From Mucor racemosus (taxonomy: Eukaryota > Mucoromycota > Mucoromycetes > Mucorales > Mucoraceae): a DNA stretch of 64,000 nt. Where the stretch lies: the NCBI GenBank assembly GCA_027405735.1, contig JAPEHQ010000019.1:501001-565000 (forward strand), read 5' to 3'. The translations under genes were made by a program, and so were the position numbers. The notes under the pieces are model-generated. The model saw nothing but the letters and a program-made list of their open reading frames with translations. It was not told where the DNA came from and searched no databases. Below, in pieces: positions 23,938 through 36,415 of this stretch. Position 1 is the first letter of the stretch. Each line of letters starts with the position of its first letter.

Positions 23938-25234
23938 TTATTTAGTGGGGGTTGGTAAAGCACCAGCAATATTCAAAGCTTGTTCTAAATCCTCCAAAAG
24001 ATCTTCTACATCTTCAATACCTACACATAAACGAATCAAATCTTCTGGAAGAGATCTTTCAGCACGAATATGAGCGGGAATAGAAGCGTGAGACATTCTA
24101 CAAGGCATACTAATCAATGAATTGACGCAACCGAATGAAACACTGATACTCCAAAGTTTAGTACCCTCTACAATTCTCTCTGAAATTCCAGTATCGCCTG
24201 TTTCAAAACTAAGAACAGCACCAGGACCAGAAGACATGGATTTGTGTAATTCATATTGAGGGTGAGATAAAAGTCCAGGGAAATGTACCTTGAAACCTTG
24301 AGCCTCCAAATAATCAGCAATGCGAATACAGCTTGCTTGTTGCTTGTCCATACGAACAGCCAATGTTTTAACACCTCTTAATAAAAGCCATGAATCAAAA
24401 GGACTGAGACCACAACCAGTTGCATTAATTACATAATACAATTCATCACCAACAGAAGCATTCTTGGCACCAATGACACCAGCCATCAAATCATGATGTC
24501 CAGACAAGTATTTTGTACCAGAATGGTAAGAGATATCAGCACCTAATTCAAGAGGTCTTTGAAGGTAAGGAGACATCATGGTATTGTCAACCACCACTAA
24601 TGCGTTAGGACAACGTTCATGAACATATTTGGAGATGGTAGGGATATCTGAGATTTTGATGAGAGGGTTTGTGGGTGATTCTAATAACACTAAACGAGTT
24701 TTATCAGACAAGTAGGGTAAAATTGAGTCTGATTTAGTTGTATCGATATGATGAGTCTTTACGTTTTGAGATTTAGCCAAGAAACTCAAAAGACGATTGG
24801 TGCCACCATAAAGATCATCACCAGCAATAATCTCCTCTCCAGATCTTACTAAACGAGTGATAACATCCAATGCGCCCATACCACTTGTTACAACCAATGC
24901 TCTTTCAGCTCCCATGATTTTAGCCAAATGGTTTTCTATTGGATTGGTTAGTTTGAGTACTTGTTTTTTCTTTTTTTTTCTTTTTTTTTATCATTTAAAG
25001 TAATAATGACTCACCAACATGAGTACGAGTGGGATTTCCACTACGAGAATAATCGTATTCACCAGATGCAGTAGCACCCTTTTGCTTGAATGTAGCTGTT
25101 TGATAAATGGGTACAGAAGCGGCATTATGTGGGTCATCTGAATTATCTACAGTTACAACCTCAGTTGCAAAACGATATCTTCTTGGTGCATTGACGACGG
25201 AAGCAGCGGGTGAAGAAGGTAAAATATCTGTCAT
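23938..25234 (-). CDS. Cystathionine beta-lyase-like PLP enzyme (Cys/Met metabolism family)
   Basis: Two exons: complement(join(23938..24935,25015..25234)), 405 residues. Motifs run in family order: YDYSRSGNPTRTHVE, SGMGALDVITRL, GDDLYGGTNRLL, ESPTNPLIKI, VDNTMMSPYLQRPLELGAD, and the PLP-lysine site YHSGTKYLSGHHDLMAG (Lys near residue 215). The C-terminus holds SFGCVNSLISMPCRMSHASIP and LCVGIEDVEDLLEDL. The enzyme splits cystathionine to homocysteine, pyruvate and ammonia in methionine synthesis. Gamma-lyase activity cannot be excluded from sequence alone. The intron acceptor follows a T-rich tract. A run of more than 30 A at about 25329-25361 lies upstream. Confidence 0.82.
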
Positions 25235-25323
25235 TTTTTCGACTTTTTTTAATTGTGATAAAAAGGGAAGATGAAACTCTTTAGAAACTAAATGTTTCTT
25301 TTTTTCTTTATATACAATTTTAA

Positions 25324-25363
<40 letters not shown>

Positions 25364-25575
25364 AGAGATTTTGATGGACTATAAAGGGTTTTTAGAGGGG
25401 CTCTTGATGAGTTTGGACCAATCAAATTACTTATAGATGGTCAAATCAGTAGCATAATGAGGCGGGAATTAGGGTTTAATGATATTGTTTGATGTTGTAT
25501 TATATGGAATAGGTTTCGGAGTGGGTTAGTAGTGATATAGTTGTTGCAATTAAATAGGTATATGTTCTTTTTCTT
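25235..25575. other. Spacer and promoter of the cystathionine lyase gene
   Basis: This holds a long poly(A) run at about 25329-25361 and a TATA-like TTATATACAA near 25309-25318. A GGxGGxxTTAG-like G-rich patch lies near 25460. No gene. Confidence 0.45.
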
Positions 25576-28500
25576 TTACGAAACAACATGAAATCCCAAC
25601 CTTTTGGTTTTGGGCTCTAATTTCTCTTGAGGAATACTATCATTTGGGTTAACAATGGATGATGTGGAAGATTTCTGAAACGATTTATCGCTACTTGTTG
25701 TGGTTGTAAATGTAATACATGATGTAGAGAGTACTATTGTGGCAGATATTTCATCCAATTCTTTCAGTAATTCAGTTGTAAATTTCATTTCAAATATCTC
25801 CAATACATATTTACGAACAGGCGATCTAAAATGATAACTGCCGAGCAATTGACAAACAGAATAATATAAATCAACACGCTTGAATGAATCAGGATATACT
25901 TGTCTTAATCTAATAATATACAAACAGTTTTAGCAAATTGCATTGAGTTTTCATCAGATTAAACTGTACTTTGCTAGGTTTTTTGAAGCTTCATTAGCTA
26001 ATATATGGTTACTCATATCACCAATATTCTTCAAAATATCTGCGCCGACAGAATCAGCAGTGGCAGATTTTGGTAATTGAGGTGGTGCAGATAATGCTGC
26101 TTTATATTTCCAGTTCCGTATCTATTAAAGATGCGTTAATGATACATAACAAAGGTTATTAGCTTGTAAAAAAATGACATTACACTTAAGAATCTGGATA
26201 GATTTAATGGTACACATAGACCTTCTGGTTCTCCATTAGCAGATACAACGCTTTCCCAACCAATTTCTCCTAATAATTCAACACCTTGTTGTGTTTTAGC
26301 TATCAAACCAAGCACGAAATAACAGGTTCTTTTTCAAAAATAACGGATTAGTTTCACGTCAAAAACACTACAAAATTTAACGCGTACCCTTTCAGCGATA
26401 AGATATCGCTACTTTCTGCCAGCTCTACTATATCTTTAACAACATCTTCTTCCTCTAAAAATGGTAATCCATTCTTGGTTGCTCCAATGTTGCCTAATGC
26501 CCATAAAACCGCTTTCAATTGCCCAAGCGATGCCTCGACTTGATCGTGATTTTCCAATGAAAAATTGCGAACATACTTGGCAAATAGTGTGAAATGTCCT
26601 TTTTCTCGTAGCAAGTTACATCCTTCTTCGGTTTTGGTTAGTTCACCATAGAAATGGGGAGGTGTAAGACCATCACCAGGTTGTCTACAGATGGTTTTAG
26701 TTTTTTTCTTTCAAAATATTCGATCATTCAAAATACATTACAGTGATTCAAAATCATTTTCACTATCTACCCTTTCTTCAAATGGATTGATTGTCTTTTT
26801 CTCAGGTGTATTAATCAATGCTCTCGCCAGCGAAAGTTCTAATTGAGTAACATAATTTTGATTTCCTCTCTATATATATATATATATCAAAAAGCATGAA
26901 TAACCTTGTAAACCTTCAAAATCAAAGAAAATACCTCAAACCAATCATCCATTTCTTTTTGAACATATCCCAAGGCATTTAAATATCGGAATCCAGTAGA
27001 TGTTGACAAAAATCTTAATAGTAATGGATTTCCAACTTCACCCAAATGTCCCAAACTAGGTCTACATTTAACCAACAACTCCAAATTGGCTTGCTTTTCA
27101 CAAGCTTCATCCAACAAATTAACTGCAGTTTGACACACATCCATATGCGTATCATACAGCTGTGTAACAAGCAGTCGAATAACCCAATCATTATATTCAG
27201 CTTCTGATTGTCGCATAATAACACCAATATGTTGTGTTGCGAATAAACGCATAGGATTATAACCAGATGTCATAATTTTAGACAACAATACTCGTGGATG
27301 ACCATCTAATGTATAGTCTAGATTAGTAATCATGGCTACCTTGAGGTCAGTACGATTCTTGAGCTCGGATATCTGATAAAAGCAACTAAAGATCTTGAAC
27401 TTTTCAAGTATGCGAACACCTTCTTTATGTTTTGAAAAGGTGCCCAACAAGGCAAAATAGCCACATGTCAATGTACTTTCCATTCGTTCTTTTGAGAAAA
27501 TTGGTTCAGTTTCTGGGTCTCCACCATTCATTAAAAGAGGATCAAGTTCGTTAAACGCAGATGCAATGTCGCTGAGTAATTTGTTTTCGCTCAAATATCG
27601 CACACCATCAGCATTGGTGAGTAAAGTTGATAATAACGTACACCCTGTTTTAACATAACGGCTAATTGTTCCCTTTGTTGCATTCATATCTGAAAATTGA
27701 TGCTTGAATGGACGATAAAATGCCAAAAGACGCTTGATAAACTTCTTGCCTCGCATAGCTTCTTCTAGTCTTCTAGGATTCAATAATGGACCTTGAAGCA
27801 ATTCTGTTACGCTATCCCAATTCCATTTGGTATAATCCTTGGTATTCAATACTTGTGTATCCATTAATAATTGTCGAAAATGGGTATCATCAATGGCATA
27901 GCCAATTTTTAATTTAACTTCATGCACTTTTTCCTGTGTTCGTACAGAAGGTTCATTGGATAAAAGTCGCTCGCCTCCCTTGTATGTGGCTAGAGTAGAG
28001 GATGCGTTCGATGCCACATAGCGTGTTCGTGCTCGAGTCAAACGATCAATATGTGCTAATGCTGCTGTTGCATTATGTCTCACTTGTTCATCTTCAAAAT
28101 TAGATGCCAATGTGAATAATTTAGGTAATGATTGTACTTGAATAGCCATTAAGATGGGCAAAAGTCGAGTTGAGAGTTGTAAAATTTCACCAATAAGTAA
28201 GGTTGCCTTTCTTGACATGTAAATATCATCAGATTTTACCATATCTATAAGAGCCATAAGGATATCAGATTCAATAAAGATGACGATGATGATACTGAGA
28301 TGATGATCCAACATTTTTAATCGCTCAGCATTACTAGCTGTTGTTGCCCCTGGATTTAAACTGCATCGTGCATAAGCATCAGGGCTGATACCACCGGCAG
28401 TCATTAAATTTGACATGACAACTCCATTTAATACACTTGTTGGTCCAGGTCTTGTTGCTTTTGTTGATTCAGCAGTTGTGGCAGGTGCAATTTGAACTGT

Positions 28501-30466
28501 ATGTTGTCTACCAGATAAAAAACTATGATGATCTTTTGGCAATTTTACTCGAAATACGTCAAAAAACATATCCAAAACGAGTTTCTATTACAATGGGTTA
28601 ATAGGTAATTGTTAATTTATGTAATTAAAATATACCTGCGTTTCTGGAACAGGCATTCTTAATGCTTGTACAACTGATCTGGCAGCTCTCATATTGTTTG
28701 CACTCATATAAAATATACCAGCCCAATTTTTGATCAATGTTGTCACTATTTTGGCGCTGTTTTTTAATCGTTCTTCATAGTTCGCTCCCTTATTAGATTC
28801 AGTAAATGGAGCAATGATGGTTTCCAATTCAACGCCAGGTCGTAAATAGCATCTTTTATCGGGTGTATCCAGTACATATAAAACTGATTGAACTAATACC
28901 TCTGATATACCTTGTTGTCCATCTATCAATGCTTGAATCAAAACTCTTAATCCACCTGATCTCACAGTTAATGCAACATCCAGAATTGCTTTTATAAAAT
29001 ATGTCAGTTTTAATATAGTCATTTTGTCTATCAATCTTACTTAATTCTGCTAATGTTTCCAAAGCAATATTTCTTAATCGACTATCTTGTTGTTCTGCAA
29101 TAGCAACAACGGCTCTAACAATTCCTTGATTTATATGTTTAACACCTCCATATTCAATAAATGCTCTAATTAGTTTGACAGTTTGTTCTCTTTCTGGCTC
29201 ATAACCTTCTGGATCACGGGCTAAAGCTCTGTTATGTATGTGATGAGCATAATGATACTGTAATTTGAATCTATATTATACCTCGCAGAAAATATATCTA
29301 ACTGATGAACCATCATAATCTCAACATCATCAGGCCCTTCCACTAACAATCTCAATGCACGTAAGCCCATAATTCTGATTTCTCTATGTGGACTAATGAT
29401 ACACTGTCTCAAACTATAGAATCTTCAAATTAACAAATTGACATTCCTTCCCTTCATCATAAATTTATTACTTGCCTCGATATCAACTTTTTCTTTGAAT
29501 AATATGCTTCTATACCAGTTGTATTCTTTAAAATCCGTATCAAAACCTCAAGTTTTTCCAATTTCGAATCTTTTATCGTATTTGGTGATGATCTATTATT
29601 GTTTATTGTCTTCCATTCATCAATTTCCAAATGTTGCATAATATGATCTAGTCGTTTTCCTATAGGCCAAGCATCTAATCGACATGATTAGCATTGCTTT
29701 AAATAAATCTTTTTAGTTTGCTTTACCATCATCAGGATAAGATACATTTTCCATTGCTGCCTTTTGTTTGCCTTTTGATGTACCATTATTAGATCTTAAT
29801 TTTGAGCGTGATTGTGCTAAAGTCGATGGAGTGATTGCATCTGAAAAGCAAGTTCCAGCATATTTATGGGATTTCAATAATTTAGCAACTTCGATTATAT
29901 TAATTCCTGAATTTGCTATATTTATATTGATTAAAATAAAAAATAAAAATAAAAGAAAACATTTGCATCATTTACCAGCGTTAGTTCGTATATATTCAAT
30001 ACGTTTTTTTGTATTATCGATGGCTTTATTATATCCTTCTAGTTGTGCTTCCAATTCTTTTGTTCTCTTTTTATCTTTGAAATACACTTCAAGCATATTT
30101 TCGACTCCTGATTTCATTTTGGTCTCTTTATCAAATCTATTAAGTAACTCTTCCAACTATTATTTTAAGAAAATAGGAAGCGTGTTATCAAACATTACTA
30201 TGCCCAAGAAATATTTTTTATTTTACCTCTTCAATCATTGATTTATCATGATTTGGTTGCATTTGTGATGTTGGTGTTGAGATAGGAAATGTTGAATTTA
30301 CCGTTGCCATGGTAACAGTATTGTGGGATGTGTTAGTTGAAGCAGCAACTATATCTGAATTAGATGATAGACTGTTGTTGTTGTTGTTGTTGTTGTTGTT
30401 CGTATATTCATTTGCATTGGAATGCTGTGAAGACGATAATGTAGTTAAAGAAGGTGATGGACACAT
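25576..30466 (-). CDS. Rictor-family TORC2 subunit
   Basis: Thirteen exons: complement(join(25576..25909,25970..26121,26184..26328,26388..26684,26742..26869,26935..28584,28636..28988,29041..29228,29282..29413,29476..29674,29727..29915,29976..30156,30227..30466)), 1395 residues. The N-terminus is Ser/Asn-rich with a poly-Asn run, then an HR1-like coiled coil (residues about 81-140). The Rictor N-terminal armadillo-like region follows (GLRALRLLVEGPDDVEIMMVHQLDIF, EPEREQTVKLIRAF), then the long middle domain. The C-terminal signature is LKAVLWALGNIGATKNGLPFL ... GTCYFVLGLIAKTQQG. Rictor (Ste20 in fission yeast, Avo3/Tsc11 in budding yeast) is the defining scaffold of TORC2, which activates AGC kinases and controls actin and membrane homeostasis. 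The intron at 29414-29475 uses a GC donor. Confidence 0.9.
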
Positions 30467-30868
30467 TTCATTTGTATAGTTTTAGCAGATTATATGTATA
30501 TATATATATCACTTAAATAAGAAGAAAAGAAGAAGAATCAGGACAATTTTTCTTCCAAGGGCAATTAATACAATATATTCTTGTTACGACTAATCAAGAC
30601 ACAAAAATAAAAAAAAATACATGGTTTGAAACAACGATATGATGATGAGTATGAAAAAAAAAGACATGTATTTCAACATCACGTGTATGCATAAATCAGC
30701 AAATTATGAAGCATTTTCTTAAGAGTAAGTGCAAACAAAAAAACATGCAGGTATTCCTCATACTTTACACCATTATTTTGTATAATTTACTGTGCAATTA
30801 ACAGTTGGCCCCATGCACAAAAAATCCTTTAAAGACAGTGATTGCAAGAAATAAAATGAGCCATGTTG

Positions 30869-30900
<32 letters not shown>

Positions 30901-30908
30901 GGAATAAT
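30467..30908. other. Spacer between Rictor and Mpo1-like genes
   Basis: The Rictor promoter side, with TATATATATA near 30497-30508. A run of about 30 A lies at 30868-30898 just beyond the stop of the neighbouring gene. No gene seen. Confidence 0.5.
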
Positions 30909-31747
30909 TTATTGAATTGATTGATAGCTAGGTCCTGATTTCTTACCACTAGCAGCTCTCCCTATTAATAAAGCATGAAGGGTTAGTAGGCTAATATTTG
31001 TATGCGTTATAAGAAACCTACTAGCTTTGAATTCAGCTACATCCTTGTTGATTTCAGCCATAACTTCCTTATAAAGTTGAGGTCTGTAACCCAAATAAAA
31101 CAAAACCTCGAAAAAGACAAAATAAGGTGCTGATACAAGTGCTATAATTTTTTTTAGCCTCGAGGTGTTTAATAAAATATATTTATAGTGTTACCTTGTA
31201 CAAGGTTGTCCAATAACTTTGGACTTCTCTTCTCTGCTAAACCGTGTCCCAAAAATTGGAAAATCCAGGAAATGATATGAATTGCCAAGGCAATTTTGTT
31301 GGCATTGGGATTAGTTTCCAAAAATTTGGTTGATGTATAACTCATAGCTAACAAGATAGGAGAAGCAATGCTCTACAATGATAATTAGGTTCATACATAC
31401 AAAAAATAAATACTATAATCTTACAGCTGCAATGGGGTCCAAAATAGCATAATAAGTCAAATAAAAAATGACGGTAAAAAAGGCTAAATTGGGACCAAAT
31501 GGCTTTAGGAAAGCAAGCACAGTGTCATTTACATTAAAGAATGGTCCAGTATTTGAAGCAAATACAAGAGCTATATAACGTGGGGAGAATGGTGAATTAA
31601 AAGTAAAGAACAAGGTTTTTCTGTTAAATTACCTGTCCAGAAAATAGTAGGCACAAATACCATATGAATAGCTACATTGACCTTATTATTGTGATGCGAT
31701 CCATATACTACGAGTTGCTTTTTCAAACTAAAAATATCTGCCGTCAT
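30909..31747 (-). CDS. Mpo1-like DUF962 2-hydroxy fatty acid dioxygenase
   Basis: Five exons: complement(join(30909..30961,31022..31141,31195..31372,31425..31570,31633..31747)), 203 residues, the usual size for this family. Four to five hydrophobic segments alternate with conserved His motifs: YGSHHNNKVNVAIHMVFVP near the N-terminus and IHIISWIFQFLGHGLAEKRSPKL in the middle. Yeast Mpo1 is an ER Fe(II)-dependent enzyme that shortens 2-hydroxy fatty acids from phytosphingosine breakdown. The same activity is inferred here from these His residues. Confidence 0.88.
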
Positions 31748-32694
31748 TTCTTTTTGATAATATAAGTTTTGTCAAGAGGAAAAGAAAAAAAAAAGAAGAA
31801 AAAAACAATGCTGTAATTGTTTTTTTCGGGCATAATTTACCAACAGGTCTCACAAAAAGAGAACAATAAACACCAAAATTGGACAATTTACCATGACAAG
31901 GGATTCATGAATATAAATCAACATATGATGTTTTTTCATGGATTTATTTCTTATTACTATAACACAATTCAGATCATGCATTTGCAGCTGATATATCTCA
32001 TGTATAATACTAATTTTGCACATAAAAAGCAAGGAATTACGCTTACATAATCATAATAACTTGATGAAAGTTTTATTTAAAACCAAAAAATACATGAAAT
32101 AAAGGCATTTCCTTCATTCTCTTTCTATCTCTCTCAAAATCCAGAAGCTAATACATTAGAATCTCATAATTTATCGAATTTAATGCATAATTTTTTTTAA
32201 AAAAAATGTAGCGGTGAACGTCTCACGTTTTTGGGCTTATGAACCCTCGTCTAAATTTTCAAAAAACCGAAAATCGATTATTTAACAGCAAAAAAAGTGT
32301 TTAAACACCTTATAATATGAGAGCAAAAGGTAGATATGAAGCTCTAGTTTTATATAAAGTTACAATATTGAGGATTAACTTATAAAAAAATTGACTTTTG
32401 GTACAAAAACTGAAATTGCAGTTTAAGAATTTTCACAAAATATTTTACCGTGCAACTTGTATTATAATTTATATTTTCAAATAGAGCATAAAATTCTATA
32501 CAAGATTATATTTTTTATTTTTTGTTTTACTATAAAAATTGATTTGAAAACTGCGAAAATAGTCGACAAAAAATCTGAGAATGCAAAATATTTCGAAAAC
32601 AGACCAGGAAACCAAAAGCAATTTTAATCCCAGTTCAAGCCCGAAAATGCTTAAAATTAAGGAGTTTCTCAACATTTTGCATTTAATATACGTC
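31748..32694. other. Spacer without a supported gene
   Basis: Nearly 950 bases. The plus-strand frame at 31817-32050 and its minus-strand mirror look like chance: aromatic-rich, no domain, and neither has splice or promoter support. 32190-32690 contains ACGTTTTTGGGC and T/A-rich segments similar in style to the dispersed repeats elsewhere. I could not pair it with a second copy. Confidence 0.4.
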
Positions 32695-33498
32695 CTACAG
32701 CTTTGAAGCAAGTGCTGAATTCTTCACCATCCATTGATGGCACCATTGAACACTTGATTCAAACATCTCTGGACACCATTCATGGCCAACATTAGGCACT
32801 AGATAATATCTCCAATCATAATCTTCTTTACCAGCGTGGATTTGTCTCAAAGATTTTATCAACGAGCTGTTGAATTCGGCTTTTACCAACACATCCTTTC
32901 CAGCATTGATGATTAAAATATGTTTAGATTTAAGCTTTTGGTCCAAATTGGTTACTGATTTGGCAACTGTATCGTAAAAAGGTTTTGGGAGATAAATTTC
33001 GGGGGACATGTTGGATTCTTTTAAACGAGATTCCATCAATGCCAAGAAATCTGCAATACCAACAATAGGAATAGCTACAGTGATACGTGGATCTATAGCA
33101 AAATTAAAACCTGTATAGTAGTTGTTACTTATCATATACTACTTACCATTTGCTGCAGCCATAAATGTAGCATGTCCACCCATAGAAAAACCCATACATC
33201 CCCAAACTTGAACTAACGAATGAGGTTGAGGGCCAAATAAATAATGTTCCAATACATCGATCAACTCTGTAACTGTTCTAGCTGTAGAATTAACCATACT
33301 CCACATATCCAGCGCATGATTAGGGTTCTTGTGTTTTCCTTCAACCCAACCAAAATTTGATAATTTGTGAACAAGTCTGCTACCATGATTAGGAGAGTCA
33401 AAGGTGACTACAAGGATATGAGCGTTGCCTTGTTCTCTCTTTTCATTCAATTGACAAATAGCTTGAGCAATAGGTTCCATTTTCGATTGATTTTCTAT

Positions 33499-33529
<31 letters not shown>

Positions 33530-33700
33530 CTTGTTAATACACATTTACTATACAACACAATAAAAAAAAAACTCACGCAATCTTCCATGAAGAGCAAACA
33601 TGACAGATACAGGGGTTTCTTTAGGAAGCTTATTGTATTCATCCAGGCCATAGACAGTGACATTGAGTCCAATAACTGGAATTTCTTGCTTTGATGCCAT
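32695..33700 (-). CDS. Alpha/beta hydrolase, fungal type, substrate unknown
   Basis: Three exons: complement(join(32695..33110,33147..33494,33577..33700)), 295 residues. FALHGRL is the oxyanion strand, VTFDSPNHGSRLV the next loop, WGCMGFSMGGHATFMAAANG the nucleophile elbow (GFSMGG), and IINAGKDVLVKAEF the acid-loop region. VPNVGHEWCPEMFESSVQW carries the catalytic His. Two flanking introns are short (36 bases at 33111-33146) or carry a (TA)n microsatellite near 33505-33530. It may be a cytosolic esterase. The start codon is only about 150 bases downstream of the glutathione peroxidase stop on the same strand. Confidence 0.8.
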
Positions 33701-33852
33701 AGTGTGAAGTTTTATAAAGTATTAGAAAAAAGAGAGTTGTGTATTACATGTTGTGAGAAAGGCATAAGTCATCATAAATTAAAGGGTAAATACACACACC
33801 CTTTTGCTAAAAGACAAGACATAGTTCCGGGTAAAAAGATTGTGTTACATCT

Positions 33853-34714
33853 TTATTTTTGTAAAAGCTTTTTGATATCCTCTTCAATGGCTTTAGGTTC
33901 GACCAAGGAAGAATAGCGTTCAACAACATTACCTTGTTTATCAACGAGGAATTTCTATTATTGTTGATGGAATTAATTGAATGAACTCGAAATATCAAAT
34001 CATGTAATTTTACCTCGAAATTCCATTTGATTCTGGTCAAACTATTTGACATAAAAAAAAAAAAAACATTAGGCCTCTTAAATTATGCATTATCATTCTG
34101 TATTTACCCCAAGATGCCAGGCTTAGACTCTTTCAAAAACTTGTAAAGTGGAGCCTCGTTGGGACCATTTACATCACTATTACATAAATGTATATTAAGT
34201 TTCATAGCTTATTGGTTGTACATTATATGCATTGAGCTTACACTTTGGCAAGAAGAGGGAAACTAACATCATAAGTGAGCTTACAAAAGTTCTCAATCTC
34301 TAGAATTATATATTAAATCATGTGAAAATACATTATTAAACAAATATGATATACCTTCAGGGTTACCAGGCTCTAAATACACACGAACAATAAAATTCTA
34401 TTAGCTGATTTTTATAAGCATAATCTATCAAAATACTTTACCTTGACCCATAAATTGATTGCAGGGAGCACCAACAATTTCAAATCCTTGATCTTTATAC
34501 TTTTTATAGATCTCTTCTAAACCTTTATATTGACGCGTGAAGCCGCATTTAGAAGCTACATTGACGAAAAGTACCACCTATATAATGCATTATGTTTATT
34601 ATTTAATTTCGCATATAAACAATAATATCTAAAGCTTACTTTTCCTTTAAGTGAGCTCAATTGCCAGTCAGTATTTTTGAGGGTTTTAACGGATAAATTG
34701 TATAGACTTGACAT
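33853..34714 (-). CDS. Glutathione peroxidase, thioredoxin-dependent type
   Basis: Seven exons, one only 18 bases: complement(join(33853..33954,34014..34041,34108..34176,34242..34299,34355..34372,34442..34577,34640..34714)), 161 residues. The peroxidatic Cys36 lies in [12 protein letters not shown], Gln/Asn of the active site in CNQFMGQEPG, Cys82 in [14 protein letters not shown], and the Trp/Asn block in RIKWNFEKFLVD. The second Cys in the FCxxxYxVxFP context is the resolving Cys of yeast Gpx3-like enzymes, which take electrons from thioredoxin rather than glutathione. It reduces peroxides and may act as a redox sensor (inference). The terminal peptide has no peroxisomal signal. Confidence 0.9.
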
Positions 34715-35283
34715 GATTATTTAGTCGAGAAAAGAAAGAGAAAGAGAAAGACAAGCATAAAACAAAGCGGGTGTGTAATTTAAAACTATCAACAAAAAGA
34801 AAATAGCATAACTGAAACAGGCTGATTGTATCACTTTGACATGTAATTGACGTCTATATTTATAAGAGTCTAGCATAATGTATCATTTAATGATATATCT
34901 GAAGCTCATATAAATATAGATTCAAGTCGATCTTGTCGATTGCCATTAGGTAGAGTATTCAAAACCAGGATTTTATTAAATGATCCACTGGCCATCAAAC
35001 GTCAGATTAATACATGAAATCACTAAATTTCCATGCATAAAAGTTTTTTTGACAAACAGAAAAAAACTTTATCATATCTACAAGGTGTATACATGTATAC
35101 TCCAACAGTTAATTCAGAAATTTATAGGAAACTTCAATATGTAAAAATCCTTCAATAGGTAACAACAATCTACAAAGCAAGGCAAAAGCAAGGCTTAAAT
35201 GTGACCGGAATAACTACCAAATGAAAACAATGTTTTAACAAAAAATACATACATCTATCTTGTTTTCTTCTGCAATCAACAAT
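34715..35283. other. Divergent promoter region between glutathione peroxidase and Elp5 genes
   Basis: About 570 bases between two genes transcribed away from each other. A GA-rich stretch (AGAAAGAGAAAGAGAAAGAC) lies just upstream of the peroxidase start. AT-rich sequence follows, with no ORF. Confidence 0.5.
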
Positions 35284-36415
35284 ATGTCTTCTTTAGCACT
35301 TGATCAGTTATTAAACAACAAAAAATCATCATCATTCATCTTTATAAATGATACAATTCGCTTAACAGCTTTGCCTATTTTAACAGATATTGGTAGACGC
35401 GCACTTGCAGATGACAAATCATTAGTTGTTCTTTTGACAGAAACATCTCCTAGAGCATGGCGAGAACGCTTTCCCGTCAACAAAAGAGAAAACATATTCA
35501 TAATTGATTGTTATTCTGATCCACATGGTTGGGATGATGATGCTGTTGATATCAGTCAAGATAAAAATACAGTTCAAGTCAAAAATATCAAGGATATGGA
35601 AAAGCTAATCTTGTCACCTATATTAAAGAAAGTGATAGACACTCCCAATTGTACTATTCTCGTTGATTCGATTACTCCATTAGCAATGATATCTCAACAT
35701 AGAGCTTATCAACTTGTAAAAGCATTAGAATCATTAACTACGGGTATGTTTGAGTTATAGACACAAATAAAAAAAAAAACTCTACTAATAATAATCCTCC
35801 CAAATACTTGTAGATGCCATTCGTTTAGTTATTGGATATCATTCAGACATGAAACTAATTTCCAAGACTGGATTAGCCTTACAAGATTCCCTCAACCGAC
35901 TTGCATCAGTGATTATTAAATTAGAAGCATTAAAGGAACGTACAACATTTGAGACCCAAGCTGCATTAACTGGCTTTGTACCTCAAGACACATTTTCATA
36001 TTTAACCATCACATCCAATTGTTTAACAAAGGGAGGAATTGCACATATTGAATGGAGAAAAAAGAGCGGCAAAGTGCAGTATGAATCCAATGGTTTCATC
36101 ACGCTTGAGGAGGATGCGTTATTGCATGTTGTTGCTGCAAATCAATTGACCTTAGAAAAAGAACAAGAACCTGAGCCTGTAGAAGCCATGGATGTAGATA
36201 AAAAATCAGATCCTACTGCTAATTTGTCCTTTAATTTGTCCTTGACTGATGAACAACGTAAAACCAAGGAAAATCTCGTTTTACCATTCATGAAGGCTCA
36301 ACAATTGGAGGTTTCGGTAGAAGAAGAAAAGAAGAGTAGTGGCTTGATTTATTATGATCCTGATGCTGCTGATGATTTTGATGATGAGGATCCGGATGAT
36401 GATTTAGACATCTAG
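35284..36415 (+). CDS. ELP5: Elongator complex subunit 5
   Basis: Two exons: join(35284..35743,35814..36415), 353 residues. The ATG at 35284 is the first in frame after a pyrimidine-rich leader. An N-terminal RecA-like fold (SFIFINDTIRLTALPIL, TILVDSITPLAMI, AIRLVIGYHSD) is followed by a linker. The hallmark acidic tail contains GLIYYDPDAADDFDDEDPDDDLDI. Elp4, Elp5 and Elp6 form the ring of Elongator, which modifies wobble uridines of tRNAs (mcm5/ncm5). The C-terminal tail with its conserved YYDPDAADD core is the strongest identifier. Confidence 0.9.

Noticed and set aside
28856..29062. Read-through without an intron in Rictor near 29000
   Set aside because: Removing 28989-29040 gives AELTILDVALTVRSGG and a continuous Rictor frame; read-through gives an unrelated Cys-rich frame.
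31817..32050. Plus-strand frame and its mirror on the minus strand
   Set aside because: Two overlapping frames of similar length on opposite strands in AT-rich DNA are expected by chance; composition is not protein-like.
33505..33530. (TA)n run as a regulatory site
   Set aside because: It lies inside an intron of the alpha/beta hydrolase gene and is best explained as a microsatellite.
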